DNA from: Bdellovibrionales bacterium
Lineage (GTDB): Bacteria > Bdellovibrionota > UBA1018
Reading direction: 5' to 3'
Length of the DNA stretch: 64,000 nucleotides
Assembly: GCA_947380295.1 (NCBI GenBank)
Contig: CANCQK010000004.1
Coordinates: forward strand, 62,001 to 126,000
Shown: positions 45,489 through 53,597 of the stretch, piece by piece
How positions within the stretch are numbered: position 1 is the first letter of the stretch
Layout: each line of letters starts with the position of its first letter
Program-made: the position numbers and the translations under genes
Notes under the pieces: generated by a model
Database searches by the model: none
Told to the model about the DNA's origin: nothing
Seen by the model: only the letters and a program-made list of their open reading frames with translations

Positions 45489-46898
45489 TCATTGCTCCAC
45501 TTTAGGTTTCAATTTGAGTCCAAATCCATCAGGTAGTTCATGTTCGGTTTTAACCCACTGGATTGGGCGATTTGAACTTCGTCCTCGGATGTACTGGCCA
45601 ATGGCTCTGACCGAGGCCAAAGCATTGATGATGCTCGCAATTGGGAAACGGAGAGGGGAGAGCAGGGCTGTCTTTAATCCGTAGATCCAATAGACACTTC
45701 GAAAGCGACCCACCATCCTTAAAATCATGAGGGCAAGGTTGATGCTGAGCAACGGGAGTATGAAATTTTCGTAGCCCATTGAAGAACTCGAGGTCAACGT
45801 CCCTCGAATGATCGATATCCCGAATACCAGCACACCGAGTCCACTCACTAAGTTAGAGATGGGACCTTTTCGATCTCGATAGAGAAAGTAGCGATTGGCT
45901 AGGTTCCCACTCCAACCCAGGTTGCTCCATCCTTGGAGTGCGACACCGAGCACCCAGCGAGTTTTCTGGCGAACCGATCGATTCCATGCTTTAGGGAAGT
46001 ACTCGCGTGTCGCAATGAATTCTGTTTTCTGTGAGCCTGAGGTGCTCTCATTCCTTAGAAAGTAACAGGCAAAAAAAGATTTAAGCCCATATTTACCTGT
46101 TGAAACTCCAAGCTCATAGTCTTCAGTGACTGTGTCGCCATTGAGGAGTCCTCCGCCATTTTCACTGCGGTATTTTTGGACTAGTTTTCTGGAGAGTGCT
46201 GTTCCAACTCCTGCCGAAGGGATGGGGAGTTTTAGGTGGCTCCGGACTAAAAGATCTCGAGTGTGAGCTTCCGCAAACTCGTCGATATAAGTGCCAGCTA
46301 CCCAGTTTTTCGAGGAAACAGGGAGTGAGAAAACTGGAATCTGGATTAAGTCATATTCGTTGAGTAGCCAGCTCATAATTTTTAAGGAGTGAGAATTGAT
46401 CAGATCCTCGCTGTCGTGAATCACGAATCCTTGGTAGGTTTTCCTAATATTGGATTCATTGGTAAAAACTGATTTCACCAGCTCATTGATCATCTGACCT
46501 TTTGTCGTTGGTCCAGGTTGTGAGTTAGTCACGACATAGACATTTTTAAATTCATTTTGTAAAGCGAGTGCTTCTTGTACGGTGTAAGGATCATTTGGGT
46601 AAACACCCAAATAGAAATCGACATGCTCATAGTTGAGTAGGTTGATATTTCCACGAACCATTTGACTGAGAACTCCGGCCTCTTTCCAAGCTGCAACAAG
46701 AATGGCCAGCGGTTTCTCAGGTTGCTCATAGATATAGAGAAACTCCTCTCGACTCAGGCGAGAGGGCGTTAGGTTATACCACCAGAGCAAAATGCTAATG
46801 ATTAAGTCGTCGATCCCGAAAATAAAAAACAGAAGGGAAAGTGGAAGGAGCGAGAATTTGACGAATGTATCTAAGAATTCAGGAAAAAAGTGTAGCAT
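45489..46898 (-). CDS. NfrB-like membrane glycosyltransferase (GT2)
   Basis: Inner-membrane family 2 glycosyltransferase of ~469 residues. ATG 46898 lies two bases after the upstream stop and follows GGAGAG. Motifs match E. coli NfrB closely: LVAAWKEAGVLSQM, FYLGVYPNDPYT, HDSEDLINS (acidic metal site), IQIPVFSLP, TYIDEFAEAHTRD, PSAGVGTALSR, TEDYELG and REYFPKAWNRSVRQKTRWVL. Several membrane segments lie at both ends. Unlike E. coli NfrB (about 745 residues), it stops after the transferase and has no C-terminal MshEN cyclic di-GMP-binding domain. It is likely to polymerise a nucleotide sugar, probably UDP-ManNAc given wecB alongside. Confidence 0.85.
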   Translation of the reverse strand: MLHFFPEFLDTFVKFSLLPLSLLFFIFGIDDLIISILLWWYNLTPSRLSREEFLYIYEQPEKPLAILVAAWKEAGVLSQMVRGNINLLNYEHVDFYLGVYPNDPYTVQEALALQNEFKNVYVVTNSQPGPTTKGQMINELVKSVFTNESNIRKTYQGFVIHDSEDLINSHSLKIMSWLLNEYDLIQIPVFSLPVSSKNWVAGTYIDEFAEAHTRDLLVRSHLKLPIPSAGVGTALSRKLVQKYRSENGGGLLNGDTVTEDYELGVSTGKYGLKSFFACYFLRNESTSGSQKTEFIATREYFPKAWNRSVRQKTRWVLGVALQGWSNLGWSGNLANRYFLYRDRKGPISNLVSGLGVLVFGISIIRGTLTSSSSMGYENFILPLLSINLALMILRMVGRFRSVYWIYGLKTALLSPLRFPIASIINALASVRAIGQYIRGRSSNRPIQWVKTEHELPDGFGLKLKPKVEQ

Positions 46899-46900
46899 TT

Positions 46901-47749
46901 CTAAAACTCTCCAGAAATTACAAGTTGAGTGCTCCAAGGAAAACTGAGAGTCTGAGGAGCCATCATCCATGCCAATGGCTTTTTGAAGATGATCTGCGCT
47001 AAGAAAGAGTCGAGACGAAAGTTAGCTCGAGCACCTAAATCAAAATAGGCAATGTGGTAGTCTGGGAGGGGTGTGCGATCGTAAGTTCCCGCAAACTCAA
47101 CGTAGGCATCGAGATCGACCATTTTGTGGAGTTTGTTTCGGATTCCCTGTTTAAGCCACCCTTGGATGAAAATGTTATTTTGAAGAGCTGAAGTGTAGAG
47201 AGTCTCAGCGTAGAGTTCTTGAAATACCCGTGATCCCGACGAGATTTGTGCCAAGTTAAACCACTGATAGACATACGCCCCCGCTCTAAGATCTCCCTCA
47301 GAAAAGGATCGAGTTTGTGGTGCTCTCACCATCCTCATTTTTTCTCTAAATTCGACGTAGATGCCATAGGGTAGTGCTCTCGGGGCATATCGAATTCCAA
47401 GAAGTGGACTGACATGGTTGTCATTGAAAATTAGAGTCGAGTCTGATCTGAGATCCTGTCCAAGTGCTACACCGAGGTAGGGTCGAAGCGAGTTCCAATC
47501 TTGGGCCTGATAGATGAGCTTACCTTCATTCACTGCGTTGTTGATCTGGGGAAGGTAAGTAGTTTCGTTATAAAGTAGGTAAGAGCGAGAACTGATTTCT
47601 GATGATTTCAATGGCCCTCGGGCTGACGCATTAAAAATCACCTGGTCTGGAGCGCTCTCATGCTCTGCTCTCAAAAGTCTAGATGAAAAGATGCTCAGGA
47701 GCATAATCCAAATGATGTGTCCCAGACGAAGTCTTTTGATGGAAATCAA
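46901..47749 (-). CDS. Outer-membrane barrel, NfrA C-terminal-like
   Basis: 282 residues. Signal sequence, then alternating-strand segments (YLGVALGQDLRSDS, SPLLGIRYAPRALPYGIYVE, GAYVYQWFNL) and a C-terminal Phe (Q-L-V-I-S-G-E-F), typical of outer-membrane beta-barrels. Strand pattern and gene position match the C-terminal barrel of NfrA, the E. coli phage N4 receptor. The large periplasmic N-terminal TPR region of E. coli NfrA is absent. Start is TTG 47749 with GGGGG upstream. It precedes the NfrB-like gene by two bases, so the pair is co-translated and likely forms an export path. Confidence 0.6.
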   Translation of the reverse strand: MISIKRLRLGHIIWIMLLSIFSSRLLRAEHESAPDQVIFNASARGPLKSSEISSRSYLLYNETTYLPQINNAVNEGKLIYQAQDWNSLRPYLGVALGQDLRSDSTLIFNDNHVSPLLGIRYAPRALPYGIYVEFREKMRMVRAPQTRSFSEGDLRAGAYVYQWFNLAQISSGSRVFQELYAETLYTSALQNNIFIQGWLKQGIRNKLHKMVDLDAYVEFAGTYDRTPLPDYHIAYFDLGARANFRLDSFLAQIIFKKPLAWMMAPQTLSFPWSTQLVISGEF

Positions 47750-47856
47750 TCGGTGCCCCCTTCTGCCCTTGGAGAGTAATTTGCAGCCAGGTCCAAACCG
47801 TCCTGCTGTGCCGCCTCAACTGGGTTGAAAGCGCTTTGCAAAAAGGGGGCTAAAAG

Positions 47857-48981
47857 GTGTCCAACTTCTCTGTTATTCTTGGAACTCGACCTGAAGTGAT
47901 TAAGCTTGCTCCGGTGGTTCATGCAGCCCGAGCGCGAGGGCATCAGGTCCGACTGATCACCACCGGGCAACATCGCGAGTTGACCTATCCACTTCTGAAG
48001 TTTTTTGAGTTAAAGCCCGACATTGATCTCGACGTGATGAGTGCGGCTCAAGGGCTCTCTCAGGTGAGTGAGAGAATCCTAAGCGGGCTAAATCATCACT
48101 CAAAGGATCTCGAGGATTCGGGAGTCATCTTTGTTCAAGGAGACACGATCACCGCACTCATTGGGGCAGTTTGGGGATTTTTTAACCGGATTCCGATCGC
48201 TCATGTAGAGGCAGGTCTTAGGACTTATGACTTAAATGCGCCTTTCCCGGAAGAAGCGAATCGCCAGCTCATCTCTCGAATTGCTTGCCTTCACTTTGCA
48301 CCCACGGTGCAGGCTGCAATGGCTTTGCAGATGGAAAATGTGAAGCTTGATGATATTTTTACAGTTGGAAATACCTCGATCGACGCTCTCAAGTGGGCAT
48401 TGAATCACCTTGGAGATCAAAAGCTCACTGACATTCAGGAGATTCCACTCAAGGTGGCTCAATTTGCTCAAGAGGGTCGATACATTATGGTGACCGCCCA
48501 TCGAAGAGAGAGCTTCGGGGTAGGGTTTGACGGAATTTGTGACGGAATCTTGGGCCTCATTGAAAGAGTCCCTGATCTCCGAGTGATCTATCCCGTTCAT
48601 CCCAACCCTCAGGTGAAAAATGCTGCTGAGCGACGACTAGGGTCTCAAAGTCGAATTTTACTTTGCGATCCGCTTCCTTATGTTGGGTTTCTCGGTCTGC
48701 TCAAGTCAGCTCATGTGATCCTGACTGACTCAGGTGGGGTTCAAGAAGAGGCGCCTAGCCTGAGGATACCGATTCTGGTTTTGAGGGAGAAAACGGAAAG
48801 GCCCGAGGGTGTTGAAGCTGGATTTTCTAAATTGGTTGGAACTCATTCTAGTCGGATTATTGAGGCTACATTGTCCGCTCTGAGCGAAGAGAAGGTGCCT
48901 CAGGGCGAAAATCCCTATGGTGATGGACAGTCGGCGGCCCGAATGATTAAACTTGTAGAGGAAAGAATCTATGCAAAATAG
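47857..48981 (+). CDS. wecB: UDP-N-acetylglucosamine 2-epimerase
   Basis: Interconverts UDP-GlcNAc and UDP-ManNAc in the cytoplasm. Full family set: GTRPEVIKLAPV, QGDTITALIGA, HVEAGLRTYDLNAPFPEEAN, TVGNTSIDAL, TAHRRESFG, YPVHPNPQVKNA and LTDSGGVQEEAPSL. Length 374 is normal. Starts at GTG 47857 with AAGGGGG about eight bases before it. It is divergent from the NfrA-like gene across a 107-base shared promoter region, which suggests co-regulation. In E. coli the same enzyme is required, with NfrA and NfrB, for phage N4 adsorption. Confidence 0.96.
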   Translation: MSNFSVILGTRPEVIKLAPVVHAARARGHQVRLITTGQHRELTYPLLKFFELKPDIDLDVMSAAQGLSQVSERILSGLNHHSKDLEDSGVIFVQGDTITALIGAVWGFFNRIPIAHVEAGLRTYDLNAPFPEEANRQLISRIACLHFAPTVQAAMALQMENVKLDDIFTVGNTSIDALKWALNHLGDQKLTDIQEIPLKVAQFAQEGRYIMVTAHRRESFGVGFDGICDGILGLIERVPDLRVIYPVHPNPQVKNAAERRLGSQSRILLCDPLPYVGFLGLLKSAHVILTDSGGVQEEAPSLRIPILVLREKTERPEGVEAGFSKLVGTHSSRIIEATLSALSEEKVPQGENPYGDGQSAARMIKLVEERIYAK

Positions 48982-49999
48982 TTCCATCCTAGTTTCACTC
49001 TTTTTTGGACTAGTCCTCGGATCTGTCGAGGTTGCACGAGCAGACTCAGAACCTCTCGACCGTGCAGAATGTCGGAGGGATTGGGTACAGCTCGGCGTTG
49101 CACCGCCGCAAAAGCTCTCCGAGGCCGGTATTTTTTTGGACCTAAAGTCTCTCTCGCTCTGCTCTGGTGTTGATCCATATTGGGTAAATAGCCCTCTTTG
49201 GTCAGACGGTTCAGAAAAGAAGCGGTGGATCATTTTGTCTAAGGGCAAATCGATTGAGTTCTCAGAGGAGGATCCTTGGAAGTTTCCGGCTGGGACTGTT
49301 TTTATTAAATATTTTGAAATGAATTCAGTCCGCCTCGAGACCCGAGTGAGCGTGATTGACTCGAAGGGGGAGTGGCAAGGATACTCCTATCGTTGGAGTG
49401 ATGACCAAAAAGATGCAGTTCTTCTCGTAGATGGTCAGGTTCGTGAGTTTGGAGGTGGTCAAAAGTGGACCTATCCGAGTCGTACCATGTGCCTTCAGTG
49501 TCACAATTCCTGGTCAGGATCTGTGCTGGGAGTCAGAACTGAACAGCTCAACCAAACGATCCAAGAGGGGGGCTTTATTCATAATCAGCTGAGTGCATGG
49601 GCGGCAAAAGGTTACTTTTCAAAGTCATTACCCAGATCGAATTCCCTAAAAAGGTATTTTAATTTACATGATCCTACCGTTTCAAATGAAATGCGGGTAC
49701 GATCGTATCTTGCTGTAAACTGCTCTCATTGCCACCAGCCGGGCACTGTCATCCGAAGCCCAATCGATTTTCGCTTTAAAACTCCCTTAACTGAAACCAA
49801 CACTCTGAATGCACCAGCATACCTAGGCGATCTTGATCTGGACGACCCGGTGATCATACGACCTGGTGACAAGTCTTCCAGCATCTTGTGGCTGAGAATG
49901 AGTACTAATTCAACACGGCATATGCCATTGATCGGTAGCTCAGTGACAGATCAGGAGGCAGTCGATTTGCTGGGCTCTTGGATTTCTGAGTTGCGATAG
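48971..49999 (+). CDS. Secreted dihaem c-type cytochrome (SO2930-like)
   Basis: 342 residues, signal peptide (ILVSLFFGLVLGSVEVARA). Two haem c sites are visible: CLQCHNSW and CSHCHQPG. The body (LGVAPPQKLSEAGIF, PLWSDGSEKKRW, PAGTVFIKYFE) and end (RHMPLIGSSVTDQEAVDLLGSWI) match the SO2930-type dihaem family. It overlaps wecB by 11 bases. The next gene, a convergent PQQ-dependent sugar dehydrogenase, would need an electron acceptor. The two genes are convergent, so any link is functional rather than operonic. Confidence 0.85.
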   Translation: MQNSSILVSLFFGLVLGSVEVARADSEPLDRAECRRDWVQLGVAPPQKLSEAGIFLDLKSLSLCSGVDPYWVNSPLWSDGSEKKRWIILSKGKSIEFSEEDPWKFPAGTVFIKYFEMNSVRLETRVSVIDSKGEWQGYSYRWSDDQKDAVLLVDGQVREFGGGQKWTYPSRTMCLQCHNSWSGSVLGVRTEQLNQTIQEGGFIHNQLSAWAAKGYFSKSLPRSNSLKRYFNLHDPTVSNEMRVRSYLAVNCSHCHQPGTVIRSPIDFRFKTPLTETNTLNAPAYLGDLDLDDPVIIRPGDKSSSILWLRMSTNSTRHMPLIGSSVTDQEAVDLLGSWISELR

Positions 50000-50054
50000 T
50001 TTTTAAATTTGCTCTCCTCACGCCGACACAGACTCGAGTCCCATGGGCTAAAAG

Positions 50055-51191
50055 TTACTTTGCGACATACGCGATTGAATAGAGCGCTTTGTTCCATCGA
50101 CTCACATAGTAAAGCTTTCCATCCGGGCCCGCTTCAAGCCCTACGGGGTTCGGCGCAAGTCCTTTGCCAAATCCGCTCACCGAATGATCGTCGGGATTGA
50201 GAGTGCGGAGCCACCCGTTGCAGTAGTCGATGAAAAAGTATTGGCCACGGTATTTCTCAGGGAACTGCGACACTGACCCACTGAGGTGAGCTGAGTAGAA
50301 TGTTCCGCCGCTAATTGCGCATCCCTGGGTGTCACTAGTATTGGGGCCGTGGCTGTAGGAATAAATTGGATTGATGAACTTGGGATTATCACTTTTACCC
50401 TCGGCTAGAGGCCATCCGTAGTTGCCACCTGGTACGATTTCGTTAATCTCTTCCCAGCTCTCAGCGCCCACGTCGTTGGCATAGAGGCGGCCAGTTTCAG
50501 GTTGAAAGTGAAATGAAAAGGGGTTCCGAAATCCGTAGGCCCAAATCGCCTTACCGATTCCTGTAGCAGTAGCGAAAAGTGGATTGTCCTCCGGGATCGA
50601 TCCATCGAGATTGAATCTTAGGATTTTCCCAAAGGGATTGCCAAGATTTTGTGCATTTTTGCGATTTGCATTATCGCCGACGCCTACATAGAGTTTTCCA
50701 TCTGTGTGAAAATGGAGATCGCCCGCACTGTGAAACATCGAGGTTTTAGTGGGCTCAAGTTCTACAATGACCTTTTCTGAATCGTGGACCACCTCATCGC
50801 CGCGGGTCTCAAAACGACTGATTCGATTGTGAAATTCTGGTTGAGTTGCCGTATAATAAACATAAAAGTATCTATTTTTTTCATAGTCTGGGTCAAAGGC
50901 TAGGCCCAGAACTCCGTGTTCTCCTCGGCTATCCACGTTTAAAGTGAGAAAGGGAGTTGGACTTAAAACTCCGTCCTTAATGAGTCGTATGGTGCCTGAC
51001 TGCTCAAGGACAAATAGCCGTCCGTCGGGAGCAAAGTGAATTCGCGTGGGGTCGTTCAATTGATCGGTGATCAAAGTCTCTACGAATCCTGTGGGAAGCT
51101 CTGAGGCTTGGCTACTGGGCATTAGGAGGAGGGGTGAGACCATGAATACTAGAAGACGAGATGAGTGACAGACTAACTTGAGCTTTTGCAT
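50055..51191 (-). CDS. PQQ-dependent sugar dehydrogenase, exported
   Basis: 378 residues with a signal peptide (LLVFMVSPLLLMPSSQASE). Six-bladed propeller of the glucose/sorbosone dehydrogenase type: FAPDGRLFVLEQSGTI, RGEHGVLGLAFDPDYEKN, HSAGDLHFHTDGKLYVGVGD, GYGFRNPF-type segment (WAYGFRNPFSFHF), DVGAESWEEINEIVPGGNYG, and GLEAGPDGKLYYVSRW. The His-Gly and Arg-Asn motifs are those that hold PQQ and calcium. It oxidises aldoses in the periplasm; the sugar is not determinable. AGGTG lies eight bases before the ATG. Confidence 0.88.
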   Translation of the reverse strand: MQKLKLVCHSSRLLVFMVSPLLLMPSSQASELPTGFVETLITDQLNDPTRIHFAPDGRLFVLEQSGTIRLIKDGVLSPTPFLTLNVDSRGEHGVLGLAFDPDYEKNRYFYVYYTATQPEFHNRISRFETRGDEVVHDSEKVIVELEPTKTSMFHSAGDLHFHTDGKLYVGVGDNANRKNAQNLGNPFGKILRFNLDGSIPEDNPLFATATGIGKAIWAYGFRNPFSFHFQPETGRLYANDVGAESWEEINEIVPGGNYGWPLAEGKSDNPKFINPIYSYSHGPNTSDTQGCAISGGTFYSAHLSGSVSQFPEKYRGQYFFIDYCNGWLRTLNPDDHSVSGFGKGLAPNPVGLEAGPDGKLYYVSRWNKALYSIAYVAK

Positions 51192-51219
51192 TTTTTTTCA
51201 CCTATTTCTAAGTCGTAAA

Positions 51220-51255
51220 GACCAGGGACGGAAACTCTCTGTTCCGTCCCTGGTC
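51220..51255 (-). terminator. Strong terminator hairpin
   Basis: A perfect 14-base inverted repeat, GACCAGGGACGGAA (51220-51233) and TTCCGTCCCTGGTC (51242-51255), with an eight-base loop. Read on the - strand, it is followed by a short T-run (TTTA). It lies 48 bases after the stop of the gene at 51304-52332 and upstream of the sugar dehydrogenase start, so it most likely ends the former. Confidence 0.85.
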
Positions 51256-51303
51256 GTTTAGGGGGCGACTTCAATGCAAAAAGAGTACTAGGGTTAAAAC
51301 GAA

Positions 51304-52332
51304 TTAGAGAGGAGTGACATCAACAGAGTAGATGTGAACTCGGGCACTCTCAGTATAGAGCCCAATCGTTCCAGGGAAATCATACAAAGTGTCCGGGTCA
51401 GATGTGCCCATGTAATCAACAATTTGAGTTCCATTGAGAAAGACCGAGAGCTTTTGCCCCACCTTACGAACTCTAATGTTGTAAAGGGTTCCAATCTGGT
51501 TGAAGGCGGTGTGGTCGGTTACGAGGTAAGTCTGACCCATGAGATCAAAGGCCTTGCCAAGTTCCACTCCATTCGTTCTTAGGAGAAAGTAATTCGTCTT
51601 TTTATGTCCATCAGTTGTCGTTGAATCTGAGGTGTAGTTAAAAAACAACCAAAAGACCTCCCAGGGATTGGGGTTTGGACTGCGAAGCTGTTGTTCGGTC
51701 ATGACTACAACTGAAATTTCAAAATCCTTAATCGGACTCTGACTGTAGGCGTGCGAAAGCATCAGGGATGCGTGAGAGATGTCTGAGGACTCAGGAACAG
51801 CAGGCTGCAGAATAATGCCCTGTGTTGCATCAAAGGAGACTGAACCATATCCCCTGTAGACAATATCCCAATCGGCAGCAGTTGTTCCAAGACGAGTAGG
51901 AGAGGAAGTGGTGCTTGGAGTAGGCGATGGGCTAGGTGAGGGACTGGCTGCAGTCTGAGTGGTGAATGTCCAGTCTGCTGAGGATTGAGTTTGACCGGAA
52001 GAAGTCATTGATTGCACTTTAAAATGGTAGGTGGTGTTGGGTAAAAGTTGCGAAAGTATGACTTTATGATTTTTTATATACCCGGAGTTGTTAGTCGCCG
52101 ATTGACCATACTGAGAGGTCAATCCGTAATAAGTCCAGGAATTACTCCCTAAATTGGTTTGCCACAGAATCGTGGCTGAACTTGCTGTAATTGCGCTGGG
52201 TTGAATATTTGAAATTTGCAATGTTCGACCCGCTAGTGCCTCAAATTCGTTACAGCTGAGCATCCCAGTTAAGGTCAAAAAACTAAATAATACTCTGTGA
52301 AGCAAAAATCCACGTCTGATTGATTTCAGCAT
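51304..52332 (-). CDS. Lipoprotein, PAP-type FN3 plus DUF1080-like domain
   Basis: About 342 residues from ATG 52332, which has GAGGT six bases upstream. A TTG at 52344 would add four residues. Lipobox L-S-C near residue 28. An N-terminal FN3-like domain of the purple acid phosphatase type (ITASSATILWQTNLGS, YYGLTSQYGQ, TYHFKVQSM) is followed by a Pro/Ser linker and a domain paralogous to 43251-43946: NPWEVFWLFFNYTS, TNYFLLRTNGVELGKAF, SVFLNGTQIVDYM and PGTIGLYTESARVHIYSVDV. Probably a surface carbohydrate-binding or cleaving protein. No catalytic residues were assigned. Confidence 0.7.
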   Translation of the reverse strand: MLKSIRRGFLLHRVLFSFLTLTGMLSCNEFEALAGRTLQISNIQPSAITASSATILWQTNLGSNSWTYYGLTSQYGQSATNNSGYIKNHKVILSQLLPNTTYHFKVQSMTSSGQTQSSADWTFTTQTAASPSPSPSPTPSTTSSPTRLGTTAADWDIVYRGYGSVSFDATQGIILQPAVPESSDISHASLMLSHAYSQSPIKDFEISVVVMTEQQLRSPNPNPWEVFWLFFNYTSDSTTTDGHKKTNYFLLRTNGVELGKAFDLMGQTYLVTDHTAFNQIGTLYNIRVRKVGQKLSVFLNGTQIVDYMGTSDPDTLYDFPGTIGLYTESARVHIYSVDVTPL

Positions 52333-52480
52333 TGTAGACCTCAATTCTTGGTTTGGTTTGGAAGGTTACAATTGGAGTACGGATGAGAAGTGAAGGTGTC
52401 TCGATTGTTTAAAAATAAATATAAATATTTTTGGAATGTAAGTTGCACCTGGTCAAAAAAGTTTAAGGGGAGAAGAGCTT

Positions 52481-52771
52481 ATGAAAAGACTCAGTGCCAG
52501 CGAACTGATCCAGAAGGATTTCATCGAAAATCGATCCAGATTAATTGATCTGGCTGCATTTTTGGATCGGATTGATCGTGCCTCACACGTCAGTCTTGAA
52601 TCGGATTTTAGAATGGGCTCGCTTCAGAAAGCCATAGTTGAGCTAATTCAGGGCGGTTCGGATCGTGTGGAACGAATTCAAAATTTACTTAGCGATCAGT
52701 CGATTCTCCTGCTTGAGTCTGCTGAAAAAAACCAGGGAGCCTTCGGCGCTGTCCAGAATGGCTGCTGTTAA
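52481..52771 (+). CDS. Small protein at head of ebo-type cluster
   Basis: 96 residues, helical, acidic: DFIENRSRLIDLAAFLDRID, then DFRMGSLQKAIVELIQGG and RVERIQNLLSD. It ends N-G-C-C. GGGGAG precedes the ATG. It starts the cluster, 17 bases before the TatD-like gene. It does not look like EboA (usually over 200 residues), which I could not find in the window. Function unknown; the terminal Cys pair is notable beside a prenyltransferase gene but could be chance. Confidence 0.7.
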   Translation: MKRLSASELIQKDFIENRSRLIDLAAFLDRIDRASHVSLESDFRMGSLQKAIVELIQGGSDRVERIQNLLSDQSILLLESAEKNQGAFGAVQNGCC

Positions 52772-52788
52772 TCGAACGAGGGGGACGC

Positions 52789-53589
52789 ATGGGGTTTATC
52801 GATCCACATATTCATATGGTATCCAGGACTACTGAAGATTATGAAAAAATGGCGATTGCCGGATGTCTCGCGGTGTCGGAGCCTGCATTCTGGGCAGGCT
52901 ATGATCGACGAACTCCAGAGGGGTTTTATGATTATTTCCGACATTTGACTGAGTTCGAACCTCGTCGAGGGAAGCAGTTTGGAATTCGGCACTATTCTTG
53001 GTTGGGCCTTAATCCAAAAGAAGCTGAAGATCTTGAGTTCTCCGAGGAGGTTATTGCTCTGCTGCCTGAGTTTTTAGGTCGATCCAATGTCTTAGGGATC
53101 GGAGAAATTGGTCTCAATAAAATATCCAGGAATGAGCTTCGGGTGTTTCAGTTGCAGGTCGAGCTAGCGATTGAGTACCAACAACTGATTATGGTTCACA
53201 CCCCTCATTTGGAAGATAAGTTGAAGGGTACACGGTGGATTCTGGATGTTTTGAGAGAGTCCAATGCTCCTCCCGAGCGGACTCTCATTGATCATGTTGA
53301 GGAACATACTGCTCCGATGGTTCTGGATCGGGGTTTCTGGGCTGGAATTACGCTCTATCCTTTTTCAAAATGCAGCATTCCAAGAGCTGTCGATTTAGTA
53401 GAGTCCCATGGATCTGATCGACTGATGGTCAATTCAGGAGGAGATTGGGGACAAAGTGATCCTCTTTCCGTACCTCGGTTTATGCTTGAAATGCGACTCC
53501 GAGGACACGATCCAAAGGCAATCGAGGGTCCAACGTTGAGTCATGCGATTCAATTTTTCGCTCAATCTCGCAAATTTTCAATGGATTAG
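52789..53589 (+). CDS. eboB: TatD-family metal-dependent hydrolase (EboB-like)
   Basis: TIM-barrel amidohydrolase of 266 residues. The metal ligands are visible: His7 and His9 in GFIDPHIHM, a Glu in LGIGEIGLNK, a His in MVHTPH, another in LIDHVEEHT, and the Asp in SGGDWGQSD. The role in ebo clusters is not established; EboB-type proteins are always found with the other ebo genes. Here it starts 17 bases after the small protein and ends eight bases before eboE, which suits one transcript. Confidence 0.85.
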   Translation: MGFIDPHIHMVSRTTEDYEKMAIAGCLAVSEPAFWAGYDRRTPEGFYDYFRHLTEFEPRRGKQFGIRHYSWLGLNPKEAEDLEFSEEVIALLPEFLGRSNVLGIGEIGLNKISRNELRVFQLQVELAIEYQQLIMVHTPHLEDKLKGTRWILDVLRESNAPPERTLIDHVEEHTAPMVLDRGFWAGITLYPFSKCSIPRAVDLVESHGSDRLMVNSGGDWGQSDPLSVPRFMLEMRLRGHDPKAIEGPTLSHAIQFFAQSRKFSMD

Positions 53590-53597
53590 GGGGTGTC

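Noticed and set aside
48730..49248. 172-codon frame on the - strand across wecB and the cytochrome gene
   Set aside because: It is the reverse shadow of two well-supported genes (wecB and the dihaem cytochrome), with Ser/Arg-rich composition and no ribosome site.
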